A stretch of 34,638 nucleotides of DNA, from NCBI GenBank assembly GCA_021791415.1, contig JAJYWQ010000036.1:1-34638 (forward strand). Reading direction: 5' to 3'. The notes under the pieces were generated by a model. The model was not told where the DNA came from. It worked only from the letters and a program-made list of their open reading frames with translations, and searched no databases. Positions 1 through 8,469 of the stretch are shown one piece after another. This DNA comes from a bacterium (GTDB taxonomy: Bacteria > Chloroflexota > Dormibacteria > Aeolococcales > Bog-877). The position numbers and the translations under genes were made by a program. Numbering within the stretch: position 1 is the first letter of the stretch; each line of letters begins with the position of its first letter.

Positions 1-1372
1 CCTCCTCGAGGAGCGCGGCCACCTGCCCGAAACCGGCAGTGACCGCCTGCCGCACCGAGCTGTCGGCGTCCTGGGACGCGCCTCGCTCCGGCACCCCGCC
101 GAAGTGGCGGGACGCCAGTTGCAGCGTGCGCTGGACCAGGTTCCCCCAGGTCGCCACCAGCTCGTCGTTGTTGCGCCGGACGAACTCCTCCCAGGTGAAG
201 TCGGTGTCCTGGGTCTCTGGCCCGGCGGCCGTGAGGTAGTAGCGGAGCGGGTCCGGGTCGTAGCGCTCGAGGAAGTCCCGCACCTCGATGACCACCCCCC
301 GGCTGCTGGAGAACTTGGCCCCCTCCATGGTGAGGAACTCGCTGCTGACCACGTTCTCGGGGAGCTGCAAGGGGAGGTGGCCCGGCCCGCCCCCGAAGGC
401 GCCGCCGCTGCCGTAGCCCATGAGCATGCTGGGCCAGATGACCGAGTGGAAGACGATGTTGTCCTTGCCCATGAAGTAGTAGTGACGGGAGTGGGGATCC
501 TGCCACCACCTCCGCCAGGCCTCCGGGTCGCCAATCTGCTGGGCCCACTCCACGCTGGCGGAGAGGTACCCCACGACGGCGTCGAACCAGACGTAGATCC
601 TCTTGTCCGAGCGATCTGCGAACTCGGGAAGCGGGATCGGCACCCCCCAGTCGATGTCCCGGGTCACCGCCCGGGGCCGGATCTCGGCCAGGAGGTTGAG
701 CGAGAAGGCGCGCACGTTGGGGCGCCACCCGCTACGGCTCTCGATCCACTCGCGCAGCGCCCCGGCGAAGGCGGGGAGGTCCAGGAAGAAGTGCTCGGAG
801 TCCCGGAAGACCGGCGCTGACCCATCGATCCGCGACCTGGGGTTGATGAGGTCGGAGGGGTCCAGCATGCGACCGCAGCTGTCGCACTGGTCCCCGCGGG
901 CGGCCGCGTAGCCGCAGTGGGGGCAGGTTCCCTCGATGTAGCGGTCCGGCAGGGTGCGGCCGGTGGCCGGGGAGAACGCTCCCAACTGGGTGCGCCGGAT
1001 CAGGTATCCCTTGGAAAAGAGGGTGGAGAAGACGTCCTGGACCACCCTCTCGTGGTTGCGCGTGGTGGTCCTCGTGAAGAGGTCGTATGAGAGGCCCAGC
1101 CGGCGCAGGTCGTCCGCGATCACCCGGCTGTAGCGATCGGCGACCTCGCGGGGGCTCACCCCCTCGCGGTCCGCCGCCACCAGGATCGGGGTCCCGTGCT
1201 CGTCGGTCCCGCTCACCATCAGCACCGGGCGGCCCCGGAGCCGCTGGTAGCGGGCGAAGATGTCGGAGGGGACTCCGAAGCCGGCCACGTGGCCGATGTG
1301 CCGCGGCCCGCTGGCGTAGGGCCAGGCCACCGCCACCAGGATGGGCGCGCTCGCACCGGGATCAGGGCTCAA
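1..1372 (-). CDS. metG: methionyl-tRNA synthetase, C-terminus cut by window edge
   Basis: Class I aminoacyl-tRNA synthetase that charges tRNA-Met in the cytoplasm. The reverse-strand translation begins [18 protein letters not shown], with the HIGH signature, followed by [11 protein letters not shown] zinc knuckle of two CxxC pairs (CPHCGY and CDSCG) comes next, then [10 protein letters not shown] and a KMSKS-type loop written KFSSS near the left edge of the window. About 457 codons are present; the anticodon-binding end lies outside. No in-frame ATG exists near the N-terminus. TTG at 1372 gives a start 11 residues ahead of ILVAVAW, which matches the family, and upstream of it the frame has no other plausible start. 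It is divergent from the glycosyltransferase, with 50 bp between the starts. The family call is sure; the start is inferred. Confidence 0.93.
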   Translation of the reverse strand, partial: MSPDPGASAPILVAVAWPYASGPRHIGHVAGFGVPSDIFARYQRLRGRPVLMVSGTDEHGTPILVAADREGVSPREVADRYSRVIADDLRRLGLSYDLFTRTTTRNHERVVQDVFSTLFSKGYLIRRTQLGAFSPATGRTLPDRYIEGTCPHCGYAAARGDQCDSCGRMLDPSDLINPRSRIDGSAPVFRDSEHFFLDLPAFAGALREWIESRSGWRPNVRAFSLNLLAEIRPRAVTRDIDWGVPIPLPEFADRSDKRIYVWFDAVVGYLSASVEWAQQIGDPEAWRRWWQDPHSRHYYFMGKDNIVFHSVIWPSMLMGYGSGGAFGGGPGHLPLQLPENVVSSEFLTMEGAKFSSSRGVVIEVRDFLERYDPDPLRYYLTAAGPETQDTDFTWEEFVRRNNDELVATWGNLVQRTLQLASRHFGGVPERGASQDADSSVRQAVTAGFGQVAALLEE

Positions 1373-1422
1373 AGCCCATCGATGGTATCGGCTGGGCGTG
1401 GCGCGGGTGGAACAATGCCGCC
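1373..1422. promoter_or_regulatory. divergent promoter region, metG / glycosyltransferase
   Basis: The 50 bp between the two starts carry a TACCAT -10-like hexamer on the minus strand (1382-1387), 9 nt before the metG TTG. On the plus strand an extended TGg-AACAAT hexamer (1411-1416) ends exactly 6 nt before the glycosyltransferase ATG. There is no good ribosome-binding site for either gene, which fits leaderless or near-leaderless transcripts. Inferred from motif and spacing only. Confidence 0.4.
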
Positions 1423-2496
1423 ATGCCCTTCCCTCCCCGCGTCGCCCTGGTGATCGCTGACAGCTCGCGCACCGGTGGCCCCGAGCACGTCTTCCTGCAG
1501 GCGCAGGAGCTGAAGGAGAGCGGATGGGGCCCCGTCGTGGTGTGCCCGGACGGGCCACTGCGCCAGCGCTGTGCCGCGGCGGGCATCCCCAGCCTGGGCC
1601 CGGAGCGGCGAGGATGGGATCCGATATCCGGACCGCCGAGGCTGCGCCAGCTGCTCCGCCGCCTTGACCCTGATCTGGTGCACACTCACGGGCTCAGAGC
1701 GGGCGGTCTGGTCCGCAGGGCCCACCTTGGAGTTCCCCTCGTCCACACCCACCACCTCGACTCCTGGTTCACCAGGGGGTCGGTACGGCGGATGGCTCAC
1801 GCCCGGGAGCTGAGGAGGCTGGCCCGGGCCGCCCGCCTGGAGATCGCGGTCTCCCAATCGGTGCGCCGCTTCCTGGTCGAGGAGGTGGGTGTCGACGCGG
1901 CGCGGGTCCGGGTGATCCCCAACGGCGTCCGCCCTGTGCTGGGGGAGCCTCGCCACGGACCAGAGGGGCGCCGGGTGGCGACGCTCTCATCGCTCACACC
2001 CAGCAAGGGCATCGACCTAGCCGTCACCGCGCTGGCCACGCCACCGGGGAGCCGGCTGCGTCTCACCGTGGGCGGGTCCGGGCCGGAGCTGGCGGGGCTG
2101 CTCGACCTAGCCATCGGGCTGAAGGTGGCCGACCGGGTCGACTTCGTTGGTCCGGTGGAGGACCGGGCCGCCTTCTTCGCCGCCTGCGACGTCGCCTGGG
2201 TTCCCTCTCGCCAAGAGCCGTTCGGTCTGGTCGCCTGTGAGGCGATGACCTGCGGCGTCCCCGTGGTGGCCGCTCGGGTGGGTGGGCTCCCGGAGATCCT
2301 CGACCCGCCCCGGGCGGGGATCTGCATCCCTCCGGCGAACCCCGCCGCGCTCGCCAGTGTCACCGCTGCCCTGCTCGACGACCGCGAGCGCTACGCGCGC
2401 CTCTCCCGGGCCGGCTTTGAACGGGCCGCCGACGAGTTCAGCGCCTCCCGGATGGGCGCCCGCACCCGGCAGGTTTATCGCGAGGTTCTCGGCTGA
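1423..2496 (+). CDS. glycosyltransferase family 4 (GT-B fold)
   Basis: A 357-residue retaining glycosyltransferase that would transfer a sugar from a nucleotide-activated donor to a lipid, polysaccharide or small-molecule acceptor at the cytoplasmic membrane face. The N-terminal Rossmann half has RTGGPEHVF (donor/acceptor loop) and HTHGLRAGG. The C-terminal half has IPNGV, the [13 protein letters not shown] strand-turn, GSGPE, and the GT4 E-x7-E donor motif in [10 protein letters not shown] followed by [18 protein letters not shown] 1423 is chosen because homology starts at [13 protein letters not shown] and a -10-like AACAAT lies 6 nt upstream; longer readings extend into the metG promoter. 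It converges on the NfuA gene with no bases between the stop codons. The sugar and acceptor cannot be told from sequence. Confidence 0.9.
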   Translation: MPFPPRVALVIADSSRTGGPEHVFLQAQELKESGWGPVVVCPDGPLRQRCAAAGIPSLGPERRGWDPISGPPRLRQLLRRLDPDLVHTHGLRAGGLVRRAHLGVPLVHTHHLDSWFTRGSVRRMAHARELRRLARAARLEIAVSQSVRRFLVEEVGVDAARVRVIPNGVRPVLGEPRHGPEGRRVATLSSLTPSKGIDLAVTALATPPGSRLRLTVGGSGPELAGLLDLAIGLKVADRVDFVGPVEDRAAFFAACDVAWVPSRQEPFGLVACEAMTCGVPVVAARVGGLPEILDPPRAGICIPPANPAALASVTAALLDDRERYARLSRAGFERAADEFSASRMGARTRQVYREVLG

Positions 2497-3093
2497 TTAC
2501 TTCTTGGACGGCTGGTAGTAGGGGTTGGTGCCCTGGGCGTGGTCGGTGGTGTCCACCACGTCGGTGAGCTCGGAGAACCGCTCGAGGATCGCGGTGCGAA
2601 CTCCCTGGGAGAGGGTGACCTCGGCGAGGCCGCAGCCCTGGCAGCCGCCGCCCATCTGCACGTAGGCGACGCCGTCGGCGATGTCCAGCAGCCCGATGTA
2701 GCCGCCGTGGGCAGCCACCGCGGGATTGATCTCCTCGTCCAGAAGCCGCTGGACCGCGCTCGCCAGGGGGTCGGAGTCAGGGTTGTAGTCGGTCTCCAGC
2801 CCCAGCGCCCCAGTCAGGGGGTCGGCGTCCACCCGAGAGCCGACCACGTGGCGGGAGATGACCCGTGGTGCCACGAAGGTGATGTCGTCGGTGCCGGCGA
2901 CCAAGACCTCGTCGGGCCGCGGGTCACCGGCCTCAACCAGGGAGAAGGAGTACTGGAGGCGGTCGCCCTGCAGCCCTCCTGGGGAGATCGCCACCCAGGC
3001 CTCAGGGTGCCCCTGGCGCTCTCGGAACTGGCGGATGCGCGCGGCCGCCCTCTCGGTGAGATCCAGTCGTGGCAGGTCGGGGTCAGAGGGCAT
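2497..3093 (-). CDS. nfuA: NfuA-like Fe-S cluster carrier protein
   Basis: A 198-residue iron-sulfur scaffold/carrier. Residues 1-100 resemble the A-type (IscA/HesB) fold but have no cysteines, as in the degenerate N-terminal domain of NfuA. Residues 110-180 are the NifU C-terminal domain with AHGGYIGLLDI and the cluster-binding CxxC at Cys151/Cys154 (GGGCQGCG). In known NfuA proteins two subunits share one 4Fe-4S cluster through this motif and pass it to client enzymes. The gene starts at ATG 3093, only 17 bp from the divergent ATP-grasp gene, and its stop abuts the glycosyltransferase stop. No suf or isc genes are nearby. The family is sure; the clients are unknown. Confidence 0.9.
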   Translation of the reverse strand: MPSDPDLPRLDLTERAAARIRQFRERQGHPEAWVAISPGGLQGDRLQYSFSLVEAGDPRPDEVLVAGTDDITFVAPRVISRHVVGSRVDADPLTGALGLETDYNPDSDPLASAVQRLLDEEINPAVAAHGGYIGLLDIADGVAYVQMGGGCQGCGLAEVTLSQGVRTAILERFSELTDVVDTTDHAQGTNPYYQPSKK

Positions 3094-3110
3094 GGCGATA
3101 GTCTGACGCC
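3094..3110. promoter_or_regulatory. symmetric bidirectional leaderless promoter
   Basis: Only 17 bp, GGCGATAGTCTGACGCC, separate two divergent ATGs. The segment is an imperfect palindrome (GGCG...CGCC arms, AG/CT at the centre). Read rightward, TAGTCT (3099-3104) ends 6 nt before ATG 3111. Read leftward, CAGACT ends 6 nt before ATG 3093. Both fit the -10 form NANNNT at leaderless spacing, so one overlapping hexamer site could serve both genes. There is no room for a Shine-Dalgarno sequence outside the coding regions. Confidence 0.5.
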
Positions 3111-4289
3111 ATGAGCGGGCGCGTGCTGCTGGTGATGCCCACGTCCACCTACCGTGCCCCGGCGTTCCTCAGCGCATGTGAGCGGCTGGGGCTGGAGGTG
3201 GCTCTGGCCACCGACGACCCTGCCGGCCCACCCCTGGGCCCGACAGCCATCCCCTGGGAGCTTCTGAGTGATGGGCGGCGACCGGTCCCCTCGTCCCTGC
3301 GCGATGTGGTTGCGGTGGTCGGGGTCGACGAGGCCTCGGTCTTGCCGGCGGCGAGGATCGCCGCCCGGCTGGGACTCCCCGGCAACCCCATGGAGGCCGC
3401 CCTGGCGACACGGGACAAGTCCCGGCTGCGGCAGGCTCTGGATGACACCGGCCTCCCCCAGCCCCGGTGGCAGAGGTGGCCGGCCGACGGCCCCGCCCCC
3501 GACCTGGGGTTCCCCTGCGTGGTCAAGCCCACCTCGGGGGCGGCCAGCTTCGGGGTGATCCGCGCCGACGATCGCGAGGAGCTCCTACTGGCCGGGACCC
3601 GGGTGCGGCGCTTGCTGGGCGGCCGGGCAACGCTGCTGGTGGAGTCCTACGTGCCCGGGCCGGAGATCGCCGTGGAGGCCCTGATGCAGGACGGTGACCT
3701 CCTGACGCTGGCCATCTTCGACAAGCCGGAGCCGCTTGAGGGGCCGTATTTCGCCGAGTCGATCTACCAGCTGCCCAGCGGGCTGGCCGCCGCCGACCAG
3801 GACGCCATCGCCGAGGTCCTGGCCGCCGCCGCCTCCGCCGTCCACCTGCGGCAGGGGCCGGTGCACGCGGAGTTCCGCCTGGGCGCAGGGGCGCCCACCC
3901 TGGTCGACCTAGCCTCGCGTTCGATCGGCGGCCACTGCTCGGCTGTGCTCCGCTTCCGCTCCGGCGCCTCCCTGGAGGAGGTGATCCTGCGCCAGGCGAT
4001 GGGCATGCCCCTCCCCGATCTACAGCTGGAGGCCGAGCCCGCGGGGGTTCTCATGCTCACCCCCCCACGCGCCGGCCGCCTTGTCGCGATCGAGGGACGC
4101 GAGGCCGTGCTGCGCCTCCCCGGGGTCGATGCGGTGGACCTGACCGCCACGCCGGGCTCTTGGGTGGCACCCGCCCCGGACGGGGACCGCTACCTCGGCT
4201 TCGTCTTCGCCCGGGCAGGGTCCCCAGCCGCCGTCCGGGCCGCGCTGGCGGCCGCCCGGGACCGCCTGGTGGTCACCGTGGAGGATTGA
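3111..4289 (+). CDS. ATP-grasp family ligase
   Basis: A 392-residue protein of the ATP-grasp superfamily, which joins a carboxylate to an amine, thiol or other nucleophile through an acyl-phosphate. A Rossmann-like preATP domain (about residues 1-105, VLLVMPTSTYRAP) leads into RDKSRLRQAL and the ATP-binding fold. FPCVVKPTSGAASFGV is the glycine-rich, lysine-bearing loop and LVESYVPGPEIAVEALM the adenine strand. EFRLGAGAPTLVDLASR supplies Mg-binding acidic and polar residues, and the C-terminal 100 residues resemble the lid seen in L-amino-acid ligase/CARNS-type members. The substrate is not identifiable; a dipeptide or amino-acid ligase is the closest guess. It probably starts a plus-strand run continuing to the ArdC-like gene (58 bp gap). 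Confidence 0.8.
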   Translation: MSGRVLLVMPTSTYRAPAFLSACERLGLEVALATDDPAGPPLGPTAIPWELLSDGRRPVPSSLRDVVAVVGVDEASVLPAARIAARLGLPGNPMEAALATRDKSRLRQALDDTGLPQPRWQRWPADGPAPDLGFPCVVKPTSGAASFGVIRADDREELLLAGTRVRRLLGGRATLLVESYVPGPEIAVEALMQDGDLLTLAIFDKPEPLEGPYFAESIYQLPSGLAAADQDAIAEVLAAAASAVHLRQGPVHAEFRLGAGAPTLVDLASRSIGGHCSAVLRFRSGASLEEVILRQAMGMPLPDLQLEAEPAGVLMLTPPRAGRLVAIEGREAVLRLPGVDAVDLTATPGSWVAPAPDGDRYLGFVFARAGSPAAVRAALAAARDRLVVTVED

Positions 4290-4347
4290 CGGCCCGCCGG
4301 GCCACCCGGCGCAGCCCGCCGGCAGCCCATCACCGGACCGATGAGAG

Positions 4348-5223
4348 GTGCCCGACCTCTCGCTCGATCCACATGTCCACCTCAGCGGTCGGTCCGAGGT
4401 GCTCGCCGCGCTTCGGGAGGGGGTGGAGCAGCTGACCGACTCTCGGCAGTGGGAGCGGTGGCTGAGCTTCCGCCGCCGCTTCCATCACTACAGCTTCCAC
4501 AACCAGCTTCTCATCCTGCGCCAGTTCCCCGAGGCATCCCAGGTGGCCGGCTACCGCTCCTGGCAGCTGCTGGGCCGACAGGTCCGGCGTGGAGAGAGGG
4601 GTGTGGCCATCATCGCCCCGGTGGCGTTGAGGCACCCGGAGGCGGGTGAAGCCGAGCGGCTTCGTGATCTGGACCTGCCGGTCTTGACCTATCGGATCGC
4701 CCGGGTCTTCGACGTCTCGCAGACCGAGGGACGAGAGCTGCCGGCGCCGGTGGGGGAGATGCCCGTGGGGGCTCCTCCTCAGGTCCTCGAGCGGCTCTTG
4801 GCAATGGTACCGGGCCTGGGTTTCACCGTCGAGTTCAACGAGCTCCGCGCCGGGCGCCGCGGTGACTGCTCCCACGCCCTGCGGCGGATCCGCGTGGACC
4901 AGCGCCTGGGTCCAGGGCCCAAGGTGAAGACCCTGAGCCACGAGCTGGCCCACGCCATCCTCCACGGCCCTGACTTCACCGGGAGCCGGGAGCTGGCCGA
5001 GCTGGAGGCCGAGAGCGTCGCCTATGTGGTCTGCCAGCAACTGGGGCTGGACAGCTCCGCCTACAGCTTCGGCTACGTGGCCAGCTGGGCAGGGTCCGGC
5101 CCCGGGGCCGCCCGGCAGATCTCGCGATCCGCCGGGAGGATTCTCCGGGCCGCCGCCGAAATCACCGGTGATCGGGACGATGGTCTGCGACTCGCGCCCC
5201 CGCTTTTGGCGGCTGCCGGCTGA
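4348..5223 (+). CDS. ArdC-like N-terminal domain fused to a zinc metallopeptidase
   Basis: A 291-residue protein in two parts. Residues about 15-95 match the ArdC N-terminal ssDNA-binding type domain (FHHYSFHNQLLIL, then GYRSWQLLGRQVRRGERGVAI). The C-terminal part is an ImmA/IrrE-type gluzincin with HExxH at His198-Glu199-His202 (SHELAHAIL) and a downstream acidic helix (ELEAESVAYVV, about 218-228) that would give the third zinc ligand. ArdC proteins are anti-restriction factors on plasmids, whereas chromosomal relatives are largely uncharacterised and may cleave regulators. GTG 4348 is the start used; ATG 4341 is in another frame. It lies 75 bp ahead of the sensor kinase and in the same direction, which could link proteolysis to that stress circuit (inference). 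No mobile-element genes are adjacent. Confidence 0.8.
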   Translation: MPDLSLDPHVHLSGRSEVLAALREGVEQLTDSRQWERWLSFRRRFHHYSFHNQLLILRQFPEASQVAGYRSWQLLGRQVRRGERGVAIIAPVALRHPEAGEAERLRDLDLPVLTYRIARVFDVSQTEGRELPAPVGEMPVGAPPQVLERLLAMVPGLGFTVEFNELRAGRRGDCSHALRRIRVDQRLGPGPKVKTLSHELAHAILHGPDFTGSRELAELEAESVAYVVCQQLGLDSSAYSFGYVASWAGSGPGAARQISRSAGRILRAAAEITGDRDDGLRLAPPLLAAAG

Positions 5224-5298
5224 GCTCGTCCCCGGGGCTGCCGGCAAGCTGGAGGCCGTGCCCAGACAGCGGCTGGACGGGCTCGGAGGCGAGTATCT

Positions 5299-6987
5299 TT
5301 GGGCGAGGTGCCAACCACTGCCGCCGTCGCCCAGGGATCGACCGCGCCGCCGGCCCCGGATCGTGCGGCCCTCCTTCTCGAGGCCGGTGTGCTCCTGGCC
5401 TCCGACCTCTCGCCGCGAAGGGTGTTGGAGCGGCTGGTGGAGCTGGCCGCCAGGGTAACCGGCGCCCGCTACGGGGCCTTCGGCGTCTTGGGCGAGGATG
5501 GTCGGCTGGTGGACTTCATCCCCCACGGCCTGACGCCCGAGGAGGTGCGGGCCATCGGGCCGCCGCCACAGGGGCGGGGGATCCTGGGAATTCTGGTGGA
5601 GCGTCCGGAGCCGCTGCGCCTGGCCCGGATCTCCGACCACCCCGGCGCCCACGGCTTCCCAGCAGGTCACCCGCCGATGAACACCTTCCTCGGCGTTCCG
5701 GTCCGGGGGCGCGGGGCCGTCCTGGGGAACCTCTACCTCACCGACAAGGAGGGCGGCGCTGAGTTCGACGCCGACGACGAGGCCGCAGTCTCGACCCTGG
5801 CGGCGCTGGCGGGAGCCATGGTGGTCAACGCCCGCGCCTACCGGGCCCTGGAGCAGCGGGAGACGTGGCTGAGGGCTCTCCAGCAGACCACCGACGCCAT
5901 GCTCCAGGGCGCCTCCGTGCAGGGGTTGCTGCGGGCCATCGTCCGTGCCGCCCGCGAGCTGACCGACGCCGAGCTGGCGTGCGTGGTTCTCGCCGACCGG
6001 GACCGCCCCTCCCGCCTCCGGGTGGCGGCTGTGGCCGGACCACGGGGCCACCGGCTCGAGCATCTCCTGCTTCCCGAGAGGGGGACCGCCAGTCTCGCCG
6101 TCATCCGTGCCGGCCGGCCGCGCCTGGTGGCCGCGGGCAGCCGCCAGCTGGCATGGCTCGAAGAGGCCGGAGTCACCGTCGGCCCGGCGATGGTCCTGCC
6201 CCTCACCGTCGACCGGGAGGTGGCGGGCACCCTCCTGATCGCCGGGGGACCGGACCGCTCGCCGTACCGCCATGCCGACCTCACCCTGGTGGACAGCTTC
6301 GCCAGCCAGGCCGCCCTGGCGATCGACCATGTCCGGCTCCAGGAAAGCCTCCAGCGCCTTGCGGTCCTGGAGGAGCGCCGCCGGATCGCTCGGGACCTGC
6401 ACGATGAGCCAGTGCAGGCGCTGATCTACCTGGCGCGCCGGCTGGAGCGAGTGGCGGCCGAGCCCGAGGTGGCCGGGGTGGCAGCCGCCCAACTGGGAGA
6501 TGTCCGCGATCTGGCGGTGGCGGTGGCGGACGGGCTGCGCCAGCTCACAGAGGGTCTCCGATCGGAGGTCCTGGAGGAGAGGGGCCTGCCGGCTGCCCTG
6601 GATGAGCTCGGCCACCGCTTCCAGGAGCGCTCCGGGCTGGTGGTGCGGACAGTCCTGGACGAGGGCGCTAAGAGGTGGCCGCCGGAGGTGGAGAAGGGTT
6701 GGCTCCGCATTGCCCAGGAGGCGCTCTCCAACGTGGAGCGGCACGCGCGGGCTGGTCGGGTGGAGATCGGGCTTCGCCAGCGGGGGGGCCGGCTCCTACT
6801 CTGGGTTCGGGACGACGGGGTCGGTTTCCCGGTCCGGGCCGGCCGCCCGCTCAAGGAGGGGCTGGGGTTCCTCGGGATGAGAGAGCGGGCCGCCCTGCTG
6901 GGAGGGGCGCTCAGGGTCTGCTCGGGGGCGGGGCTTGCCGGAACCTTGATCCTGGCCCGGGTGCGCCGTGCCTCGGAGGCGACCTGA
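5299..6987 (+). CDS. DevS/DosS-like sensor histidine kinase (GAF-GAF-HisKA_3-HATPase)
   Basis: A 562-residue cytoplasmic sensor with no membrane helices. GAF-A spans about 25-185 (ARYGAFGVLGEDGRLVDF, FPAGHPPMNTFLGVPV, LGNLYLTDK) and is closely DevS-like. His124 in the GHPPM segment aligns, from my memory of DevS, with the haem-ligand His149. GAF-B spans about 195-345. The dimerisation domain has ERRRIARDLHDEPVQAL with phospho-acceptor His368 and the kinase/phosphatase motif HDxxxQ (Asp369, Gln373). The ATPase domain has an N-box (QEALSNVERHA), DDGVGF, and GLGFLGMRERAALLGG. The start is TTG 5299, preceded by GGAGG at 5285-5289 with 9 nt spacing; GTG 5308 is the alternative. The partner is the response regulator 82 bp downstream. 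The signal is probably gas or redox (inference). Confidence 0.92.
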   Translation: MGEVPTTAAVAQGSTAPPAPDRAALLLEAGVLLASDLSPRRVLERLVELAARVTGARYGAFGVLGEDGRLVDFIPHGLTPEEVRAIGPPPQGRGILGILVERPEPLRLARISDHPGAHGFPAGHPPMNTFLGVPVRGRGAVLGNLYLTDKEGGAEFDADDEAAVSTLAALAGAMVVNARAYRALEQRETWLRALQQTTDAMLQGASVQGLLRAIVRAARELTDAELACVVLADRDRPSRLRVAAVAGPRGHRLEHLLLPERGTASLAVIRAGRPRLVAAGSRQLAWLEEAGVTVGPAMVLPLTVDREVAGTLLIAGGPDRSPYRHADLTLVDSFASQAALAIDHVRLQESLQRLAVLEERRRIARDLHDEPVQALIYLARRLERVAAEPEVAGVAAAQLGDVRDLAVAVADGLRQLTEGLRSEVLEERGLPAALDELGHRFQERSGLVVRTVLDEGAKRWPPEVEKGWLRIAQEALSNVERHARAGRVEIGLRQRGGRLLLWVRDDGVGFPVRAGRPLKEGLGFLGMRERAALLGGALRVCSGAGLAGTLILARVRRASEAT

Positions 6988-7069
6988 GCCGGGGCAATCA
7001 CGCGCTCGTGGCCGGGTGGTACCGTCCGATGGGTCAGCCGAGCTCCCATCTATCGTGAGGGTCAAGAGC

Positions 7070-7726
7070 ATGAGCAGCCCGATCCGAGTGATCATCGCCG
7101 AGGACCACACCCTGGTCCGGGAAGGGACCCGGGAGATCCTGGAGCGGGAGCAGGACATCCAGGTGGTGGGAGAGGCCGCGCGTGGTGACGACGCGGTCCG
7201 CCAGGCGCTGGAGCACAACCCCGACGTCCTCCTCATGGACATGCGGATGCCGGGAATGAACGGGATCGAGGCCACCCGGGAGGTCTCCGCCCAGGCGCCC
7301 TCGGTCAAGGTGCTGATCCTGAGCGCTCACGAGGACGAGGACTACGTGCGCGAGGCGCTGGCCGTGGGCGCCTCCGGCTACCTGCTCAAGACCGCGCCCG
7401 GGCGAGAACTGGTGGAGGGGATCCGGGCGGTGGCGTCGGGATCCACGATCCTCTCCCCAGAGCTCACCCGCAAGCTCGCCCAGGCGCGGCTCGAGCCCGC
7501 CCGGGCCTCCGACCGGCTGAGCAGCCGCGAGTTCGCCGTCCTCCGGCTGATCGCTCAGGGCCGCGCCAACAAGGAGGTCGCCCTGGAGCTGGGCATCAGC
7601 CTGCGCACGGTCGAGGGCCACCTGCACAACATCTTCGAGAAGCTACGCGTGGGATCGCGGACGGAGGCGGTGGTCCACGCGGTGAATCACGGGCTGCTCT
7701 CGATCTCCGGCCCCGAGGGGGAATGA
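7070..7726 (+). CDS. NarL/DevR-type response regulator
   Basis: A 218-residue two-domain transcription factor. The receiver domain (residues 5-120) has the acidic pair Glu11/Asp12, phospho-acceptor Asp57 (LLMDMRMPGMNG), the Ser of LILSAHED and the conserved Lys in YLLKTAP. The C-terminal LuxR/NarL helix-turn-helix (about 150-210) reads LSSREFAVLRLIAQGRANKEVALELG then TVEGHLHNIFEKLRV. ATG 7070 is preferred, with GAGGG about 8 nt upstream; in-frame GTG 7055 would add five residues. Its stop overlaps the next start by 4 nt (7723-7726), so it is translationally coupled to the pseudokinase. It should be phosphorylated by the kinase upstream and probably activates stress genes such as the adjacent usp (inference). 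Confidence 0.93.
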   Translation: MSSPIRVIIAEDHTLVREGTREILEREQDIQVVGEAARGDDAVRQALEHNPDVLLMDMRMPGMNGIEATREVSAQAPSVKVLILSAHEDEDYVREALAVGASGYLLKTAPGRELVEGIRAVASGSTILSPELTRKLAQARLEPARASDRLSSREFAVLRLIAQGRANKEVALELGISLRTVEGHLHNIFEKLRVGSRTEAVVHAVNHGLLSISGPEGE

Positions 7727-8469
7727 TCCACTCCGGCCCCGCCCTCCCCCCGGAATGGGGAGCGCCCGAGGCCTCACCCCACGACGAGTTGGCCCTGCTC
7801 CACGCCCAGGAGTGGGAGCGGAAGTGGCTGGCGGAACAGATCCAGGACGAGCCTCTGCAGACCCTGGCGCAGGTGAGCAGGCTGTTGCAGGTCGCCACCG
7901 AACCGCGCGAGCCATCGTCGCGGGTCAGGGACAGCGCGCGCGAGGCGCTGCGGCTCACGGAGCGGGTGAGTGAGGTCCTGCGCAGCCTGGCGCGCCAGCT
8001 CCGCCCCTCGATCCTCGACGACTTCGGGATCGTCCGCGCGCTCCGGGCTCTCACGTCGGAGTTCGGGCTGCGCACCGGGACGAGCGCCAGGTTCACCTTG
8101 GTGGGGCGCCCACACTCCCTGGGGGACGATCAGGAGCTCACCTGCTACCGGGTGGCCCAGGAGGCCCTGCGGCTGGTGGAGGAGCGGGGCCCGGCCCGTG
8201 AGGTTGAAGTGCGGCTGATCATGGGCACCGGGGGCATTCGGCTGCTGGTGGTGGACGCCTCCGAGCCTGGCGCCCCGCCGACCCCCGAAAGGACCACGGT
8301 TGTGGAGCTGCGAGCGCTGCGGCAGCGGGCGGCGATGTTGGGTGGCAGCCTGAGGGTGCGCCGGCTCTTCAGCGGGGAGATGGTGCGTCTTCGCCTGCCG
8401 TCTCAGAACCTGCCCGAGCCGCCAGCCGACCCGGGGCCGGTGGAATCCCCCGGGTGGGGGCGGCGGTAG
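7723..8469 (+). CDS. histidine-kinase-like protein lacking the phospho-acceptor His (candidate phosphatase)
   Basis: A 248-residue soluble protein built like the catalytic half of a HisKA_3 kinase but degenerate. At the position of ARDLHDEPVQAL in the upstream kinase it reads AEQIQDEPLQTL. The histidine is Gln41, while the Asp42 and Gln46 of the HDxxxQ motif remain. The helix-2 region (LRSLARQLRPSILDDFGIVRALRAL) is well kept. In the ATPase-like part the N-box asparagine is missing (QEALRLVEERG), and the DxGxGF box is replaced by VVDASEPGAP. Autophosphorylation is therefore unlikely. The retained Asp and Gln are those linked to response-regulator dephosphorylation in NarX/DesK-type sensors, so a dedicated phosphatase or a heterodimer partner of the upstream kinase is the best guess. 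ATG 7723 overlaps the regulator stop. Confidence 0.85.
   Translation: MIHSGPALPPEWGAPEASPHDELALLHAQEWERKWLAEQIQDEPLQTLAQVSRLLQVATEPREPSSRVRDSAREALRLTERVSEVLRSLARQLRPSILDDFGIVRALRALTSEFGLRTGTSARFTLVGRPHSLGDDQELTCYRVAQEALRLVEERGPAREVEVRLIMGTGGIRLLVVDASEPGAPPTPERTTVVELRALRQRAAMLGGSLRVRRLFSGEMVRLRLPSQNLPEPPADPGPVESPGWGRR

Noticed and set aside
4330-6744. 804-codon minus-strand frame opposite the protease and kinase genes
   Set aside because: The translation is Gly/Pro/Arg-rich without domains; the plus-strand genes explain the region.
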